The notes: generated by a model not told the origin, from the letters alone. A stretch of DNA of 64,000 nucleotides from Piper betle (GCA_033002965.1 JAURVB010002039.1:1-64000); one strand, 5' to 3'. Shown: positions 1 to 11,899, counted from the first letter of the stretch. A program made the numbers and translations.

Positions 1-1292
1 CGTAGCTTTTCAAATTTTTTATTTTTAATTTATTTTAATTATTATGTATATCTTTAATATTTTGTATGAAATTTTCATATATTTGTTAATACGTTAATTT
101 AAAATTTTTTATAATTATTTATCCATTAATAAAATTTTTGTGTAATTAAGAATCAATAATGATTAATGATAATTCAAATTATTTGATTATGAAACTAATT
201 ATAATGCAGATAATGTTAGAAATTGTGATAATTGTGTATTAGTATTATAACCATATCTGTTAATTATTAGTGATTAGGAAGTTAATTTATAATAGAAATT
301 GGATGCAGAATAACATAATTAGTATTAGTAAACGTAATTAAGGGTAAAGTATCATAAGTAGGAATACTGAGCTGATTAATCATCATTATGTTTACTAATT
401 TAATTTAATGAGGATTGACGTGCAATGATGATAAGTTCAAGAATTATGATGTAGTCACCTAGTTAAATGTAATGATAAGAAGATTTAAAATTGTTAATTG
501 TTAATTTAATTCATTTATTAATTTCTTGATATTGATGTTAGTAATTATAGTATTCTTGTTTAGGTAATGATTCACATGCATACATTTCATATATGCATCA
601 TACAATTACCATGAACATTAGCAATTAGTTATGATATGCAGGTATGTAGTAGGAGCTCACCGCTTAGGCGTGTAGCTTCGCTTGTAACTTCTACCAAATT
701 CATTTAGGACTCGCTCCTTGTTTATTATTTATTCTCTTGTGATTTATTTTATTGATTACATGTAACAACCCGGCCCAAAGTACAACATACTAGGATAAGT
801 CATCTCTTCAAAATTGGTGAACCAAATTTTTTGAAGAGATGACTTAGCCCATTATGTTACACTTTGGGCTGAGTCGTTACATTGCAGGACGAGCTAAGTG
901 GTGCTATATCGGATCCCACTTAACTCTAAACATTTTATCGAATAGTTTTCTTAATTAATAATTCTTGAGGGTGAGATCCCGCGAGTCCGATTTCGAAAAT
1001 AAAATCCACACCACAAGTTGCATTCAGGCCTCTTATATAAATCCTTTCTCAAACCTATGTATAAATTTTATCGAGTTTTCAGTGAGACAAGAGATGATGA
1101 AACCGCTTCCCACATACAATGAGCAGGTGCACGTGCCATTCATAATGAGCTCCGAATTAGTGAGAGGGTTATTCTATTCCTAAGGGATCCTAACAATTCT
1201 ATGTTTGCACCCAGAGAAATGTGAAGGTTTATGAGTACTGTTTAGTATAGCACATGTATGGACATGTGGTTGAACGGGTAGTGAAAGCGACT
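1..1292 (+). mobile_element. Right part of long LTR-type element Z
   Basis: This is the oldest element of the nest. It aligns in the same order with element B at 2860-3720: an AT-rich stretch, then the segment with 'taggagctcaccgc', the 'cggatcccacttaactc' block, and the TATA-like 'cttatataaatcc' near 1033. Its 5' end lies left of the window. It is cut at 1292 by element A and resumes at 10145. No gene is visible in it; the small reading frames are not conserved between copies. It is read as a solo LTR by comparison with better copies D and E. The family assignment is inference. Confidence 0.7.
761..881. mobile_element. 121-bp foldback made of inverted TRIM LTR ends
   Basis: The two halves are nearly exact inverted repeats of about 58 bp, starting TGTAACAACCCGGCCC and ending GGGCTGAGTCGTTACA. 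Each arm matches the first ~60 bp of the TRIM LTRs at 19339-20633 (TGTAACGACCCAGCCC, then 'ctaagtcat'). The flanks TTACA (756-760) and TTGCA (882-886) fit a 5-bp target duplication with one change. It interrupts element Z just before 'ggacgagctaagtgg'. It has no coding capacity. Confidence 0.75.
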
Positions 1293-1676
1293 TGTAACAC
1301 CCCAAATCCGGTTCATGCTTGCGAACCGAACTGGAATGTCACTGGGCCTGAGTAGGTCGGCTAACTCAAACCCAACTCGTGCAGATCTACTCTTGATATC
1401 TTAAAATGAAGATACTAATCGCTATGTAGATAAATGCACAAAACCTTAACATGCTACTATATGGATGACATATTTAGCAATTCACATACCAAAATAATTA
1501 CAATAAAATCAATAAAAATTTATGAAATAAAAAGAATAGAGTATCCTCTAAAAGTGAAATTAAGGTCCACCTTGTCAAAACACGAGTGTGTGTGTATATA
1601 TATATATATATAAACATTTTCATTCATCGAACATTTTAATCTGCTGTATAATCATTTTGAAGCTTGGGTCTCAACC

Positions 1677-4024
1677 TGTAAAACCCACGATTCGAGTTAG
1701 GGTTTTATATTCAGAACCGGTCGGGTCGACCGTTATTTTTTTCGAGTTGAGTCAGTTTCAAGACACGTGTACCGAGCCGATGCCAGTCGCGTGTATGAGC
1801 TATGAGGGTCATGCGTACCCAAGTATATGATGATAACTGTCATGAACACAGCAGAACAGAATGAGTTATCAGATATATGAGAGTATGCCAGTCATTTTTT
1901 TATTATTTTTATATATAATGGATCGTAGAATTAGTTTTAGGCCGTTTATCGCGTTAGGACGCGTTACGGGCATTTTGGGTGGGTTGATAGTTCTAGAGCA
2001 TATCATTACGATGTTTGGTATTTGTTTGATTTTACGGGATTTTTCCCGATTTTTATGAATTTGTTTAGGATTTAATACGACTCAGTTATTATACTTGACT
2101 CGAGCCGGAGACGAGTCAAGTCTTAATTACAAGTTTGCCACCCAACCTTTCTTCTCCGCCCCCGACCTTTTCTCCCCCACGCCCAAACCCTCGTGCCGCG
2201 CCGCCCCTGTTCGCGCGCCACCGCCGCCACTGTCGGCGCCGCCCGGCCGTCGACCGACGCCGCCCAGCTCGGCGACGACGTTGCCGTGCTGCCCCGACCA
2301 GGTCCGGCCCCCGTCGGACCGCCGCGACGCGAGGAAGCCACGCCGCGACGCCGCGCCCGCGTTGCGCTTCCGTCACCGATTCCGCCGCCGGCGACCAGCG
2401 CCGCCGCGATCGGTCAGTCGCCTCAGCACCCTCAGCCTTCCAGCGACCTTCCCCGACCGGAACGGAGGCCATCGCCGCCCTGGCCGGCTGGATTTAGCGA
2501 CCCACCGCCGCCGCTCTGTTTTATGCATTTTCCGGCGAGCCGCCACCTCCGTTGGCCGCGTCGACCTCGTAGATGAGTCGGGCTCGCCGAGCCGGTTCCG
2601 AGGGTACCCAACACGACCACTTTCCGGCCAGTAGACGCCGCCGGCGATTGTCGCCGGAAAACCACCGGAAGCCGCCGGAAAACCGCCAGTAGCTGCCGGA
2701 AAACCGGAATTTCTGGAATTCGCCGGAATTCACCGGATCTTCCGCGGGGCTCACCCAGTCGAGCCCGATCGAACGTCGGACGCCGGGGAGCGCCGAATTC
2801 AAGCTCCGAGACACGCGACGGAACCTTAGCCGTCGCCGATTGCCGACGATGTGAGGTATAATTACCTCCAATTTGATTATTTAAATTGATGATTGTTAGC
2901 ATAACATGATAGGATTGAGTGATTCCCATGATAGAAGTCTGAGCATGAAAGAAGTAATGATATGTATGATATGATTGGTAATGAGTAAATATTAAGTGAT
3001 CTGATGATGTAAAGTAAATTTGAGCATGTTAATCGGGTACGATGTAACTTAGGAAAAACACAGTAAAATTGGTATGAATAACATTAGTTAGAATTATTTT
3101 CATATTTATGATTATTTGATTGTTGATTGACGGTCATTGTGTGTGATTCATCATTTAGTTAGCGGGCGTTAGTATTTAGTTTTGATGTGTAGGTACGGAG
3201 TAGGAGCTTGCCGCCTAGGCGCGATGACACGCTTGGAGCTTCTACCAGGTCCGTTTAGGACTCGTCTCTGATTTACTCTTTTCTATTGTATGTTTATTTA
3301 TTGCCTGCAGGACGGGTTAAGTGGCGTTTTATCGGATCCCACTTAACTCGGGCCATTTAACCGAACAGTTTTCCGGATTAATAACCCCTCGAGGATGAGA
3401 TCCCTCGAGGATGATTTCGAAAACAAGATCCACCACAAGTTGCCTTTGGGCCTATTATATAAATCCCTACCCAAGCCTTATATATATGTAGTTTTCGCGT
3501 TTTCAGTGAGACGAGAGATGGAGAAATCGACTGCACGTACCATGCAGAGGATGCCGTGACAGTCAAAGCGGGCTCTGGATTAGTGCCAGCGGACTGTTCC
3601 ATTCCCGAGGGATCCTGACAACTCCGCGTTTGAGTTCCTCACACCCGGAGAACGTGGAGGTTTACGGGTACTGTTTAGTACAGCGCATGTCCGGACTTGT
3701 GGTTCAAAGGGTACTAAAGGCGACTGCCTGAGAGTACTCGGCCTTCGTGCTCAAGGCCAGGAGAAATATGGAGGTAAGGAGAGGGCTTAGGATAAAGTTT
3801 CACAAGAAGTACTGAAAAAGAAGTGCCGAGAGCGGCACAGTACCAGCAGCAGATCAGTAAGTTAGCCGAGATTTTGTGCATGCATTCATACATGACAGAT
3901 CGTATCTTCATCTTAAGACGCCGAGATTGGATCCGCACGAGTTAGGTTCGCGTTAGCCGACCTAACCGGGACCTGTAACATGCCGGTTTGGTTCACGAGT
4001 GTGAACCGGATTTGGGGTGTTACA
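1677..4024 (+). mobile_element. Solo-LTR-like element B, forward
   Basis: The ends are TGTAAAACCCACGATTCGAG and GGATTTGGGGTGTTACA, so TG...CA. The flanks CAACC (1672-1676) and CAACT (4025-4029) give a 4/5 target duplication. The order inside is: an AT-rich 5' zone; a GC-rich zone (about 2100-2850) holding a 179-codon Arg/Pro/Ala-rich frame at 2095-2634; an AT-rich zone; the 'gagcttgccgcctaggcgc' block; a TATA-like site near 3456; and a terminal stem built on GGTTCAC/GTGAACC. It is about 0.7 kb shorter than D through a deletion near 3870. No second LTR or pol gene is present, so a solo LTR is the simplest reading. Confidence 0.8.
3456..3464 (+). promoter_or_regulatory. TATA-like promoter element inside LTR B
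   Basis: TATATAAAT lies in 'cctattatataaatccc'. The same 'attatataaatccc' context recurs in D and E in reverse orientation (near 15438 and 8168) and in decayed form in Z. Its conserved place about 560 bp before the LTR 3' end fits the LTR promoter (U3/R) signal. Transcription itself is not shown by the sequence. Confidence 0.45.
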
Positions 4025-4113
4025 CAACTTACCACTTCATTCTATTCACATTTCTCATCAAATTTTGGGTGTTGACCCACTTGTTGTACATATTCAATGT
4101 CTAAACATATGTA

Positions 4114-4115
<2 letters not shown>

Positions 4116-4176
<61 letters not shown>
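4116..4176. repeat. (TA)n microsatellite
   Basis: About 30 AT dinucleotides lie inside element A. They sit where the intact family copies carry about 0.7-1 kb between the 5'-terminal zone and the 'gggatttatataataggcccg' block, so the tract marks an internal deletion point. Confidence 0.9.
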
Positions 4177-4179
<3 letters not shown>

Positions 4180-5149
4180 TACCTGGGAAGGGATTTATAT
4201 AATAGGACCGAAGGCAACTTGTGGTGGATTTTATTTTTCGAAAACATAATTGAAGGATCTCATCCTTGAGGGTCATTAATCTAGAAAACAATTCGACTAA
4301 ATAACCCGAGTTAAATGGGATTCGACAAAAAGCCACTTAACTTGTCCTATAATTACTAAAATAAATCACAATAGAATAGAATAATAAATCAAGGGCGAGT
4401 TCTAAATGAACTTGGCAGAAGCTCCAAGCATGTTCACTTGCCTAGGCAGAAATTTCCCACTTCGTACCTACACATCAAGATTAAATACTAATACCCATTC
4501 TAATTATGTGATGTATAAATGCGATGAAAAACTATAAAAAACCACAGTCAGTCAAACAAGAACACAACAAAACATATGCAATCAAATAATTATGTGGTTG
4601 CTAACATAACTTAAGTACTCATATTAACTTAGCCCTTATTACATCTTTCTCACATACCAACCTGGTAACTGATACATGTATACTAAATTCAAGTGCATCT
4701 GCTCATCATCACTTCATATGAAACATGCAAAAAAACATAGTTGGGGAGGAAGGAATGGGTCCGTGGCAATTTCATAATAAAATCTTGAGTCATTCTTGAC
4801 TCGAGTCAATATTACGAAATAAATTCTAAATAAATATAAAATAAATATGATAAAATACAAAAAATAAAATATGCTCAATAAAATAAAATGACAAATTCTA
4901 AACCTATTAACCCAGCAAAAAAAAATAAATAAAGTGTCCTAATACAATAAACGACTTAAAACTAATTTTACGATCCACTACATATATACATATAAAACAA
5001 ACTGGCATAATCTCATATATTCTCATAACTCATTATTAGGGGTGGGCATCGGTCGAACGGACATCGAACAAATTATTGTCTGCGTGCATCTGAAATTTTG
5101 TCGAACAAAATTTGTCCAACTGACTTCGGACATCGAATTGCACGTCGGG

Positions 5150-6110
5150 CCCAAGCTGCCTCCGCCACTGCGCTTTGCACCGCCAGCGAACCTCTGGTGG
5201 AACCGTTGGAATCGGCTTGGTGAGCCTAACGTATTTACGACGTTGAAATGCTCGGCGGAGGTGGCGGCTCACCTAAAAATGGCTAAACAGAGGCGGTCGG
5301 TGGTGGGTGACTAGATCCAGCCGGCTTGGTCGGCGATGGGCTCCGCTCTTGTCGGGGAAGGTCGTGGGAGGTTGGCAATGTCAAAGCGGTGACTGGACAG
5401 CCGTGGCGACGGTCGCCGGTGGCAGAATCGACGATGCGAGCAGAGGGTAATTGGCGGCGGAATCGACAACGAGCGGCGATTCCGGCATTGTGGAGGTCGG
5501 GCGGGCGATGGCGGGGGCGCTAGGGGCATCACTGCAACGCCGCGGCGGGGCCTGCGGCGACGATCGGCGGCAGGGCGACGCAGCGGTGGCGACGACCAGG
5601 ACAAGGGAACGGCGCGGCTTGGATGGGGAAGAGAAAATGGGTCGAGGGTTTGATTGATGGCAATATCGTAAATAAGAGTTGATTCACCTATGTCTCGAGT
5701 CAATAATAATAACTAAGTCGGAATAAATCTTAAAAAAATCCATAAAATCAGAAAAATCCCATAAAATAAAATAAACACTACAATATCATAATGACATTCT
5801 ATAACTAACAAACCACCCAAATTCCCCATAACGCATCCTAACGCGGTAAACGACCTAAACTAATTCCACGATCAACTATATATAAAATAAAAAAATAATT
5901 GACATACTCTCATATATTCTGATAACTCATTCTTTTCTGTTGTATTCATGATGTTATCATTATATACTTGGGTACGCATGACCCTCATGGCTCAAACACC
6001 CGACCAGCGTCGACTCAGTACACGTATTCTAAAACATATTTAACTTGAACCGACGATTGAACAGATTGGTTCATAAGTATAAAACCCCAACTCAGATCAC
6101 TGGTTTTACA
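5150..6110 (-). mobile_element. Truncated LTR fragment G inside the hAT element
   Basis: This is a reverse copy of the LTR family. The GC-rich zone (about 5150-5650, with 'tggaatcggcttggtgagcc') is followed by the AT-rich 5' zone and the terminal 'cagatcactggttttaca' at 6110. The 3' two thirds of the LTR are missing and the left edge is blurred, so the left coordinate is approximate. The hAT transposase start lies 34 bp beyond its right end. No target duplication is evident. Confidence 0.6.
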
Positions 6111-6143
6111 TTATATTTATAATGTGATATATTTTTTTCGAAG

Positions 6144-6460
6144 ATGGATCATACAAGTTTATTATTAAATGTAACTGAACAAAGTAGAGGTGAAAATGAT
6201 CGCAAAAATTCTATTGCTAAAGAAGGAGAATATATGAACAGTACATTATTAAAAAAGAGAAAAATAACATCTGATGTACGCGCCTATTTTGATAGAAAAT
6301 ATTATAAGAATCGAACATCTCCTATTTGTCGTTATTATGAAAAGAAGTTTGAGGAAACTGAAAGTTATGAAACTACTCATTTATAGAGGCATATTGAAGG
6401 GAAATATCCGAATTTTAAAATAAAGAGGATACAAAACATAAGTAATTAACTTTTTTGTAT
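6144..6460 (+). pseudogene. hAT transposase N-terminal (BED zinc-finger) remnant
   Basis: The open frame of 80 codons starts ATGGATCATACAAG. It contains a stretch like hAT BED fingers: KRKITSDVRAYFD, then ICRYY and THL, then a stop codon, then RHIEGKYP in the same frame. The expected Cys-x2-Cys pair reads C-R-Y-Y, so a metal-binding Cys is missing. The dimerisation and catalytic parts are absent. The remnant lies between LTR fragment G and element E and cannot encode a working transposase. Confidence 0.6.
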
Positions 6461-6997
6461 TTTTTTAATGTAGGTGAGTTAGATGAAGAATCAATTATTA
6501 TAAAATTTTATCTTTGAAGTATATGCAATATTAGACTATATTTTGATATCAATGATTATTTTAAAGTTTTTATACATAGATTATTTTTTGTTTGACTTCA
6601 AAATTTTAGAGCATGTTAACTAAATTGTAAGTGGTTTGATATGATCATTAATGTGAATGTATAGTTCTAAATTCTTAAATGTAAGAGTGACTTTTATCCT
6701 TTTTATATGTATGTCATTTTTGGATATTTACGATATTAAATATAAATTTTATGTATAAACTTAATTAATTTTATTGTATATTTATATTTTAAAATTTTCA
6801 TAAACTATAATATTAGTTTTACAAATGTTGAAGACATTATATTATTGATATAAAATATCGGACACTTAGTTGATCGTTTGGTTAGACAAAAAAATGTCCA
6901 TGTTTGGTTTATTTTAATTCGGTGGAATTCGGTCGGTTAAATTCGGTCGGACATACTTCGGACATCGGATGGACGGACAAATTCGAACGTCCACGCC

Positions 6998-9948
6998 TAT
7001 AACACCCCAAATCTAATTGACGCTCGTGAACCGAACTGGAATGTTACAGGCCCCGTTTAGGTCAGTTGACCCGAACCTAACTCATGCGGATCCAATCTCG
7101 GCGTCTTAAGATGAAGATACAACTCGCAATGCATTGATGAATGCACAAACCCTAACATGGTACTACATGAATGACATGCAATTCAAGCACACACCAATAC
7201 AATTACGATTAAGCTCAATAAAAATTCTAAAATAAAACAGACAGAGTCTCCTCTAAAAGTGTAATTAGGGTCCACGCTGTCAAAACAATATATACCAATA
7301 TATATGTATATATCAACAATTTTATTCACATAATCTAATATATTGTATATTCATTATAGAACTTGGGCCACACTTCTACTGCGCACTCTGATCACATCTC
7401 ACCTCTTGTCATCATGTCATAACATCATATCATTTCATTTAATCATATCCTACCATGTCTTAGCATTTCACATCATTCACAATATAATAGCATCATAAAT
7501 AAAGTATTAACCACTCTATCGACTGATATGTGTGCAAGCGATAACAATGCTCCTCCATCCAAACTGGCTCCTCCAACTCGTGATTATTACCTACATATAG
7601 TATAAAAACATGTTAGTAACAAGTGTTACTGGTCCAAAAAATAAAATAACTATAACAAGTTGGCTATGAGAGCAAACTCTCATATGAAAGAAAACATCAT
7701 ATACTCCACGTGAACACTCTGAAGGGCACTACTGAGGAGCCACTGGGCTGCAGACCCGGTAGCATCCCAAACTTACTGATCTGCTGCTAGTACTGTGCTA
7801 CTTTCGGCACTTCTTTTCAGTACTTCACGTAAAACTTTATCCTAAGCCCTCTCCTTACCTCCATATTTCTCCTAGCCTTGAGCACGAAGGCCGAGTTCTC
7901 TCAGGCAGTTGCCTTTAATACAATTTGAACCACAGGTACGGACATGTGCTGTACTAAACAGTACCTGTAACCCTCCACGTTCTTCGGGTGTGAGGAACTC
8001 AAACACGGAGTTGTCAGGATCCCTCAGGAATGGAACAGTCCGCTGGCACTAATCTAGAGCCCGCTTTGACTATCACGGCATCCGCTCATGGTACGTGCAG
8101 TCGGTTTCTCCATCTCTCGTCTCACTGAAAACCCAAAAACTATGTATATATAGGGCTGGGTAGGGATTTATATAATAGGCCCGAAGGCAACTTGTGATGG
8201 ATCTTGTTTTCGAAATCATCCTTGAGGGATCTCATCCACGAGGGGTTATTAATCCGGAAATCTGTTAGGCTAGATGGCCCGAGTTAAGTGGGATCAAATA
8301 AAATGCCACTTAACCCGTCCTGCAAATGATAAGATAAACATACAATAGAAAGACGTAAAATAGAGTCGAGTCCTAAATGGACCTGGTAGAAGCTCCAAGC
8401 GTGTCATCGCGCCTAGGCGGCGAGCTCCTACTCCGTACCTACACATCAAAACTAAATACTAACGCCCACTAACTAAATGATGCATCAAACGCAATGAACA
8501 TCACAAAACATAATAATCATCTATCACAATCAACAATCAAATAATCATAAATATAAATAATCCTAATTCATCTTATTCATACCAATTTTATTATGTTTTT
8601 CTAACTTATGTCGTGATCCCTTATCAAGCTCCGACTCGATATATCTCATTAGATCACTTAATCTCATCATGCAACTCATCGTTTCATCCATAATTAAGCA
8701 TTAATCACATCAATAAACCAACCCCAGCATGTCGTGCTAACAATCATCAAGTTTAAATTATAAATTCGAAGGTAATTATACCTCATATCGTCGGCAATCG
8801 GCAACGACTAGGGTTTCATCGCACGTCTCGGAGCTCGAATTCGGTACTCATCAGCGTCCGAAGTTCGATCAGGGTCGACTGGATGAGCTCTGCGAAAGAT
8901 CCGGCGAACTCCAATGAATCCAGTTTTTGGCAAGTTCCAGCAGTTTTCCGGTGGCTTTAGTGGTTTTCCAGCACCTCTCCGGCAGTTTTCCGGCAACAGT
9001 CGCCTGCAGCGTCTAGTGGCCAGAAAGTGGTCATGTTGGGTACCTTTGGAACCGGCTCGGCAAGCCCAACGCATCAACGATGTCGACATGGCCAATGGAG
9101 GTGACGGCTAGCCGGAAAATGCCTAAAATAGAGCGGCGGCGATGGGGGACTCGATCTAGCCGGCCTGGGCGATGACGGCCTTTGCTCCAATCAGGAAGTG
9201 TCACTGGGTGGTCGAGGGTGCTGAGGCGACCACCTGATCGTGGCGGTGATGGTCGTCAGCGGCGGAATTGGCGACGCGTCCAAAATGTAGCCGCGGCGCT
9301 AGGTGAGGCGATTCCGGCGTCACGGTGGCCTGGCAGCGAACAGAGCTGGTTGGGGCAGCAAGGTAACGCCGTGGCGAGGCTAGGCTGCGTCGATCGGTGG
9401 CCAGGCGGCGTAGACGGCGGCGGCGGCGGCGCTGCACAGGGGCGGCGTTGGGGTTTGGGAAGATGTCGGGAGAGGAGAAAATAGCTCGGTGGTAATTTCG
9501 TAAATAAGACCTGACTTGTCTCCTGCTCGTGTCAGGTATAATAACTAAGTCGTATTAAATCCTAAAAAAATTCATAAAAATCAGGAAAAATCCCGTAAAA
9601 TCAAACAAACACCAAACATCGTAATGATATGCTCTAGAACTATCAACCCACCCAAACTGCCCGTAACACGTCCTAAAGCGGTAAACAGCCTAAAACTAAT
9701 TCTACGATCCACTATATATAAAAATAAAAAAATGACTGGCATACTCTCACATATTCTGATAACTCATTCTGTTTTGTTGTGTTCATGACGTTATCATCAT
9801 ATACTTAGGTACGCATGACCCTCATAGCTCATACACGCGACCGGCGTCGGCTCGGTACACGTGTCTTGAAACTGACTCAACTCAAAAAATAACAGTCGAC
9901 CCGACCGGTTCTGAATATAAAACCCAAACTCGAATCGTGGGTTTTACA
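6998..9948 (-). mobile_element. Solo-LTR-like element E, reverse
   Basis: It starts TATAACACCCCAAATC (TG changed to TA) and ends 'gaatcgtgggttttaca'. The 5-bp target duplication ACGCC is perfect (6993-6997 and 9949-9953). At 2951 bp it is close to full length. All family blocks appear in reverse order: the GC-rich zone at 8800-9480, the promoter block at 8150-8320 and the terminal stem at the left. It inserted into the right terminal repeat of the hAT element, only 13 bp from its end, and so is the youngest layer here. Confidence 0.85.
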
Positions 9949-10144
9949 ACGCCCACCCCTACTAATTATGTTGTTGTCTTACTAACATTATCATCATATA
10001 CTTGGACACATATAACCCTCGTGGTTGATAACACACGACCAGCCTCGACTCAGTACGTGACTACTGAAATTGACTCTACTGAAAATAATGGTCGAACCTA
10101 TCAATTCTGACTATAAAACCATGATTCGGGTCACAGATTTTACA

Positions 10145-10999
10145 CGACTACCTGACAGGGCTTAGGATATACAAGTAATCCCAAGGGATAGAAAAGAAGT
10201 ATGAGAAAATATTGAGAGAAGCATCAACAGACCGGTCAGTTTAAGATGTTGTTGAGTTTGTATACTAGTGGCTCCCCAATAGATGCCCTTATGAGAGTTT
10301 AGTAGAAGATATATAATGTTTTCTTCAAAATGAGAGTTAGCTCTCATTTGTCAGCTTGGTATAATTATTTTTGAATCAGTAACACTCATCAGTAACCTAT
10401 TTTTATATATATGTAGGTAAAGAGGAGTCTGATATCCCAGCATGGACAAAGGAGCAATGACTACTATGTGCACACACAAACCTGACACAATATGTTTGGT
10501 TTACTATGTTTTGATTATGATATTTCAGTTTATAATATGATGTTTTATGATGTAATGACAATGATAATGTTTTGAGATTGATATAGCAACCGAGAATGAC
10601 ATGATAGATAAGACAAACAGATGGGTTGAGACCCAATTTATGTATAAGGTTTTGTGATTGTAACTTTAGTATGTTATGAAAAGAATGTTTTATGTTATAT
10701 TGTAATGTTTATTTATATTTATGTATATTGTTGTGTTGACTGGGTGGCCCATTATTGACTTTAAGGGATACTCTGTTTGTTTTATTTTAGAAATTTGATA
10801 AATTTTATGGTAATTATTTTTTAGTGTGAATTGATTATCATGTCATTCACTTAGTATCCTGTTAGGGTTCCTTACATCTCATGCATGCATAACGATATTC
10901 ACCTTCCATCTTAAGACGCTGAGACTAGATCCATACGGGTTAGGTTCGAGTTGAGCAACATAATCGGGTGACCCGTAACATTCTAGTTTAGTTCATGAG
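10145..10999 (+). mobile_element. 3' part of element Z after the A insertion
   Basis: It resumes with the duplicated CGACT and follows the order of the 3' third of the family: 'cttatgagagttt', 'gcatggacaaaggagcaatg', 'ctgggtggcccattattg', and 'gacgctgagactagatcc'. It stops at 'agtttagttcatgagt', about 25 bp short of the expected GGGGTGTTACA end, so its terminus is lost. Confidence 0.7.
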
Positions 11000-11899
11000 T
11001 GAGACCCTCGCCCCTCCTACCCTAGTCTTGGCCCTAGCCCTCCTAGTCTCCTCTTCCCTTGTCACACAGCAACCATGGCTGCCACCTCTCGATAGGCATA
11101 GCCACTGCCTCCGCCGCCTAACCTCCATTGTTACCTTTTTTGTGGTTCACCGGCAGGTGCCTTCTTCCCCTCGTCACTGTCATTCATTCAATCATTAATC
11201 ATTATTGTCATATTGTTTCTTGTGTGAGACCATGATTTGTGTGCTTATTTTGTGATGAAATTATTCTAAAAATAGGATATCTTACTATGTAAATCTTTGC
11301 AATTTAAAATGTGTTGGATGGTAAATTATTGCTTGTTGATTGTTGATGATTTGTGAAACTATGATGTAGAATATAAATAACCTTTTGATGGTAATTAGAA
11401 ATGGAAACTTGATTAGTTAAATTAAAACACTTGTTAATTGGTTCACGTTGTTACCTTCGAATAGATTGGGAGGTGATTAATTCCTAAATTGTAATTAGGG
11501 TCATTAAAAAAATTGAATGTTCAATTACTTATCATCGACACAATTGCTATTTAATTTATCAAGAAGTATCCTAATTAAGGTTGGTGACCAATTAATCGAC
11601 ATTTGATGTTAATGAGGAGCATGTCTAATTGTCAATGTTAATGCAATACATGATCAATTGTGAATCTTAAATTATTTTTTCGTATGGCTAGTTATACTTT
11701 TGACTATTAGTAAGATTCATCTCATTAGTTATTTACTCTTCTTCACTATTCACATTGTTTTATATCTTGTTGCTTATTATTTTTTTATCAATGTAGTTGT
11801 TATATCATTACCATATCTAATTGGTCATTTTCTGTATCATGTTTTGTTTTGTGTTATAGTTATGATAATAGTCAGATGCATTTATCTCATGCACACACC
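11000..11899. other. Non-coding stretch between LTR fragments
   Basis: About 200 bp of CT-rich, moderately GC-rich sequence ('ccctcgcccctcctac') is followed by AT-rich sequence with no repeat ends, splice-bounded exon or gene that I recognise. It may be a worn LTR GC-rich segment, but the alignment is too weak to claim. Confidence 0.4.

Larger units (their letters stand above)
5037..9961 (+). mobile_element. hAT-type DNA transposon with nested LTR element
   Basis: The terminal inverted repeats are TAGGGGTGGGCATCGGTCG on the left and the complement of 'gtccacgcccacccctA' on the right. The 8-bp flanks CTCATTAT (5029-5036) and CTAATTAT (9962-9969) differ at one base, which suits hAT. Short 'cggacatcg' motifs recur near both ends. 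Without LTR element E (6998-9948) the transposon is about 2 kb. It carries only an N-terminal transposase remnant, so it is non-autonomous. It sits inside element A. Confidence 0.75.
1293..10144 (-). mobile_element. Solo-LTR-like element A, reverse, split by B and a hAT element
   Basis: It starts TGTAACACCCCAAATCC at 1293 and ends 'cacagattttaca' at 10144. The 5-bp target duplication CGACT is perfect (1288-1292 and 10145-10149). The element survives in three pieces: 1293-1676, about 4029-5036 and about 9970-10144. It is interrupted by B (1677-4024) and the hAT element (5037-9961). Without these it is only about 1.6 kb, because the GC-rich segment and part of the promoter-proximal region are deleted. 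A long TA tract sits at one deletion point. It lies inside element Z. Confidence 0.8.

Noticed and set aside
2116..2929. Many overlapping GC-rich reading frames on both strands
   Set aside because: They sit inside LTR copies, overlap in several frames at once and follow GC skew. Only the shared MTRAGDESS frame was kept as a finding, not as a gene.
4017..4336. Frames with long Ile-Tyr runs on both strands
   Set aside because: They are translations of the (TA)n microsatellite.
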